Positions 61,647-64,000 of a stretch of 64,000 bases of DNA are shown here, in pieces. Location: NCBI GenBank assembly GCA_024644595.1, contig JAHEHL010000005.1, forward strand, positions 62,001-126,000, given 5' to 3'. A model generated the notes under the pieces. The model had not been told where the DNA came from and ran no database searches. It saw only the letters and a program-made list of their open reading frames with translations. The DNA comes from Porticoccaceae bacterium (GTDB lineage Bacteria > Pseudomonadota > Gammaproteobacteria > Pseudomonadales > Porticoccaceae). Both the position numbers and the translations under genes were made by a program. Numbering within the stretch: the stretch's first letter is position 1; each line of letters opens with the position of its first letter.

Positions 61647-63104
61647 ATGCCATTGCAACTGACAGACAGCAGCTTGATCAAAACCCAGTCTCATATCAAC
61701 GGCCAGTGGGTCGATGCCGACAGCGGAGAAACCCTTGCGGTAACCAATCCTGCCACCGGCGAAGTGATTGCCAACGTTGCCAAATGCGGTACGGCTGAAA
61801 CCAGACGCATGATAGAGGCCGCAACCACCGCGCAAAAGCTATGGGCGAGATCGACGGTAAAAGAGCGTGCGGCAGTGCTGCGACGCTGGTTTAATCTGGT
61901 GATGGAAAGTCAGGAGGATCTGGCGCAGCTGTTGACTGCCGAACAGGGCAAACCGCTTGCCGAAGCACGCGGCGAAGTGGCCTATGGCGCCAACTATATT
62001 GAGTGGTTCTCGGAGGAGTCCAAGCGCGCATATGGTGACACCATTCCGCAACCGTCGAATGACAAGCGTATCGTGGTGATCAAACAGCCAGTGGGTGTGG
62101 TTGCGTGCATTACGCCATGGAATTTCCCCAATGCGATGCTAACACGCAAGATTGCTCCGGCCATTGCCGCTGGTTGTGCCGTGGTCTGCAAGCCGGCTAA
62201 TGCCACCCCGTTATCGGCTCTGGCATTAATGGAGTTGGCGGTCAGAGCCGGCTTCCCTCCGGGTTTGATGAACATTGTTACCGGCCGCACCACTGAGATC
62301 GGTGCTGAGATAACCAGCAACCCACTGGTGCGCAAAGTGACCTTTACCGGATCCACGCCAGTTGGAAAGCAACTGATGGCGGAATGCGCGCAAACGGTTA
62401 AGCGCACCTCCATGGAGCTTGGTGGCAACGCGCCTTTTATTGTCTTCGATGATGCCGATATCGACGCCGCGGTACAGGGTGCCATGGTGTCTAAATACCG
62501 CAATGCCGGGCAAACCTGTGTCTGTTCCAATCGATTGCTTGTGCAAGCTGGCGTATATGATGAATTCACTCGCAGGTTAGTGGCCGCTGTCGAGCAGCTA
62601 AAGATCGGCAATGGCGCCGACGATGGCGTATCGGTGGGGCCATTGATCGACGACAAGGCTGCCAACACAGTCTGTGAATTTATCGAGGATGCGGTGTCCA
62701 AAGGCGCCAATGTCGTTGTTGGTGGTGGTCGCAGTGAGCTCGGTGGTTCATTTGTTGAGCCGACTATTTTGACCAATGTCAGCCGCGATATGCGGGTTTT
62801 CTCTGAGGAAATCTTTGGTCCGGTGGCGCCAATTTTCAGCTTTGAAACGGAAGAGGATGTGGTCGAGATGGCCAATGACACTGAATTTGGTCTTGCTGCG
62901 TATTTCTATTCGCGTGATATCGGCCGCGTATGGCGCGTTGCCGAGCAGCTCGAGTACGGCATTGTCGGCGTTAACGAGGGCATTATCTCTAATGAGATGG
63001 CGCCTTTTGGTGGCGTTAAAGAATCGGGCAGTGGCCGCGAAGGCTCCAAGTACGGTATGGACGACTATATGGATATCAAATATATCTGTATGGGTGGTAT
63101 CTGA
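61647..63104 (+). CDS. gabD: Succinate-semialdehyde dehydrogenase (NAD(P)+)
   Basis: GabD oxidises succinate semialdehyde to succinate, the last step of GABA breakdown. It has the ALDH motifs TPWNFP at residues 156-161, FTGSTPVGK (233-241), Glu257 in SMELGG and catalytic Cys291 in GQTCVCSNR. The neighbouring Cys293 gives the redox-sensitive pair known from E. coli GabD. Length is 485 residues. A class III aminotransferase gene follows 96 bp downstream, which supports amine or GABA catabolism. A broader aldehyde range cannot be excluded. Confidence 0.93.
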   Translation: MPLQLTDSSLIKTQSHINGQWVDADSGETLAVTNPATGEVIANVAKCGTAETRRMIEAATTAQKLWARSTVKERAAVLRRWFNLVMESQEDLAQLLTAEQGKPLAEARGEVAYGANYIEWFSEESKRAYGDTIPQPSNDKRIVVIKQPVGVVACITPWNFPNAMLTRKIAPAIAAGCAVVCKPANATPLSALALMELAVRAGFPPGLMNIVTGRTTEIGAEITSNPLVRKVTFTGSTPVGKQLMAECAQTVKRTSMELGGNAPFIVFDDADIDAAVQGAMVSKYRNAGQTCVCSNRLLVQAGVYDEFTRRLVAAVEQLKIGNGADDGVSVGPLIDDKAANTVCEFIEDAVSKGANVVVGGGRSELGGSFVEPTILTNVSRDMRVFSEEIFGPVAPIFSFETEEDVVEMANDTEFGLAAYFYSRDIGRVWRVAEQLEYGIVGVNEGIISNEMAPFGGVKESGSGREGSKYGMDDYMDIKYICMGGI

Positions 63105-63200
63105 TTAACAGGGTATCAGTCAGTATTATGTCATCCAAAATAATAGCGTGGCTCAGAACAGTAGCCTAACCCAAAACAATAATAACGAGCACAATCAATC

Positions 63201-64000
63201 ATGAGTAAGACAAATCATTTGATTTACCCGACCACCAATTTCAAGGCGATTGAACAGATCAATATAGCCCGTGGTGAGGGCTGCTATGTCTGGGATGACA
63301 AAGGCAATAAATACCTCGAAGGAATGGCCGGGCTCTGGTGCACCGCGCTGGGTTATGGCAATCAGGAGTTGATCGACACGGCCGCCGAACAGATGAAAAC
63401 ATTAACCTTTAGTCATATGTTTGGCGGCAAGACTCACCCGGTAGCGATTGAACTGGCCGACACACTCGCCGAGATGATTCCGATGCAGGATGCGATACTC
63501 TCGTTTGGCAGCTCAGGCAGTGATGCCAATGACACCCACATCAAACTGTTGCGTTACTATCACGAGGCCATAGGCAAACCGGAACGGCGTAAAATTATCG
63601 CCCGTGAACGCTCCTATCACGGTGTGACTGTCGCGGCGTCATCATTGACTGGATTGCCTGTGACTCAGAAGCACTTCGATCTACCGGTCGATGCTCTGGG
63701 TATTCTGCGCACCGATCACCCACACTATTACCGCGGCAGGCAGGGCAATGAAACGGAAGCGGAGTTTGTTGAGCGTATTGTCGGCAATCTTGAAAAAATG
63801 ATTCTGTCGGAAGGGCCCGAGACGATTGCCGCTTTTATTGCCGAGCCAATTACCGGTGCCAGCGGCGTGATTGTTCCACCCCCGGGCTATTACGAAAAGG
63901 TTCAGGCGCTGCTCAATAAACATGACATCATGTTCTGGGCCGATGAAGTGATCACCGGTTTTGGTCGCACCGGCAGCGATTTTGGTTGCACCACTATGGG
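63201..64000 (+). CDS. Class III aminotransferase (partial, runs off the window)
   Basis: The frame is open from the ATG at 63201 to the end of the window (266 complete codons). It encodes the N-terminal part of an omega-amino acid transaminase: YLEGMAGLWCTALGYG, GSSGSDAND near residues 97-105, RSYHGVT, the IAEPITGASGVI segment and the PLP Asp in ADEVITGFGRTG. The PLP lysine would lie beyond the edge. Together with gabD it suggests conversion of an amine such as GABA or a polyamine product to succinate. It is clearly distinct from the aminotransferase at 57491. Confidence 0.9.
   Translation, partial: MSKTNHLIYPTTNFKAIEQINIARGEGCYVWDDKGNKYLEGMAGLWCTALGYGNQELIDTAAEQMKTLTFSHMFGGKTHPVAIELADTLAEMIPMQDAILSFGSSGSDANDTHIKLLRYYHEAIGKPERRKIIARERSYHGVTVAASSLTGLPVTQKHFDLPVDALGILRTDHPHYYRGRQGNETEAEFVERIVGNLEKMILSEGPETIAAFIAEPITGASGVIVPPPGYYEKVQALLNKHDIMFWADEVITGFGRTGSDFGCTTM

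Noticed and set aside
61994-62881. Long minus-strand open frame of 295 codons inside gabD
   Set aside because: It lies fully antisense to a clear aldehyde dehydrogenase gene and is Ser/Thr/Pro-rich, as expected from the reverse of a codon-biased gene.

Overview
The window looks like a chromosomal segment of a marine-type gammaproteobacterium. The gene orders ruvC-ruvA-ruvB-ybgC-tolQRAB-pal-cpoB-queE-queC-tRNA-Lys and hslV-hslU-(DUF971)-ubiE-ubiJ-ubiB-hisI-hisE-tatABC resemble those of Pseudomonas and its relatives. The many lipid-type catabolic genes (crotonases, SDRs, an acyl-CoA synthetase, GST-like proteins, sulfatases) suggest the Cellvibrionales (Halieaceae, Spongiibacteraceae or Porticoccaceae). 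The placement rests on synteny and gene content only. No phage, insertion sequence, CRISPR array or rRNA operon was seen.

Layout. 0-4.3 kb: a four-gene overlapping export operon (adaptor, ATPase, two FtsX-like permeases). 4.3-13.3 kb: Holliday-junction resolution, the Tol-Pal envelope system, two queuosine-precursor genes and tRNA-Lys. 13.3-13.7 kb: an odd non-coding stretch in which the tRNA 3' end and its terminator are repeated exactly 170 bp downstream, with several hairpins between the copies. 13.7-18.6 kb: glyoxalase II, a sigma-factor/small-membrane-protein pair, a tiny Tat-signal protein, an unusual biotinyl-carboxyltransferase fusion and a YeeN-type YebC protein. 18.9-23.6 kb: tRNA-Ala, gltX, and a LysR regulator divergent from the sulfate-activation genes cysC-sat.

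23.6-46.5 kb is an accessory catabolic region: SDRs, nitronate monooxygenase, two divergent sulfatases, three acyl-CoA-type enzymes, a YghU glutathione transferase, an ACAD10/11-like phosphotransferase, a TetR regulator, a PQQ/heme c dehydrogenase, an MBL-fold protein and a tandem DsbA/HCCA-like protein. Several intergenic gaps here carry perfect or near-perfect inverted repeats that look like operators. 46.5-49.6 kb: dnaE2 directly behind a consensus LexA box, with no imuA or imuB beside it. 49.7-57.4 kb: the tat, his, ubi and hslVU genes on the minus strand. 57.5-64 kb: two class III aminotransferases (the second cut by the window end), gabD, a crotonase, a GST-like paralogue and a DUF2459-like protein.

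No clearly new defence or mobile system is visible. The best leads are the tRNA-Lys repeat with its hairpin array, the sigma/membrane-protein pair, the biotinyl-carboxyltransferase fusion, the solitary SOS-controlled dnaE2, the tandem HCCA-like protein and the group of uncharacterised operators.
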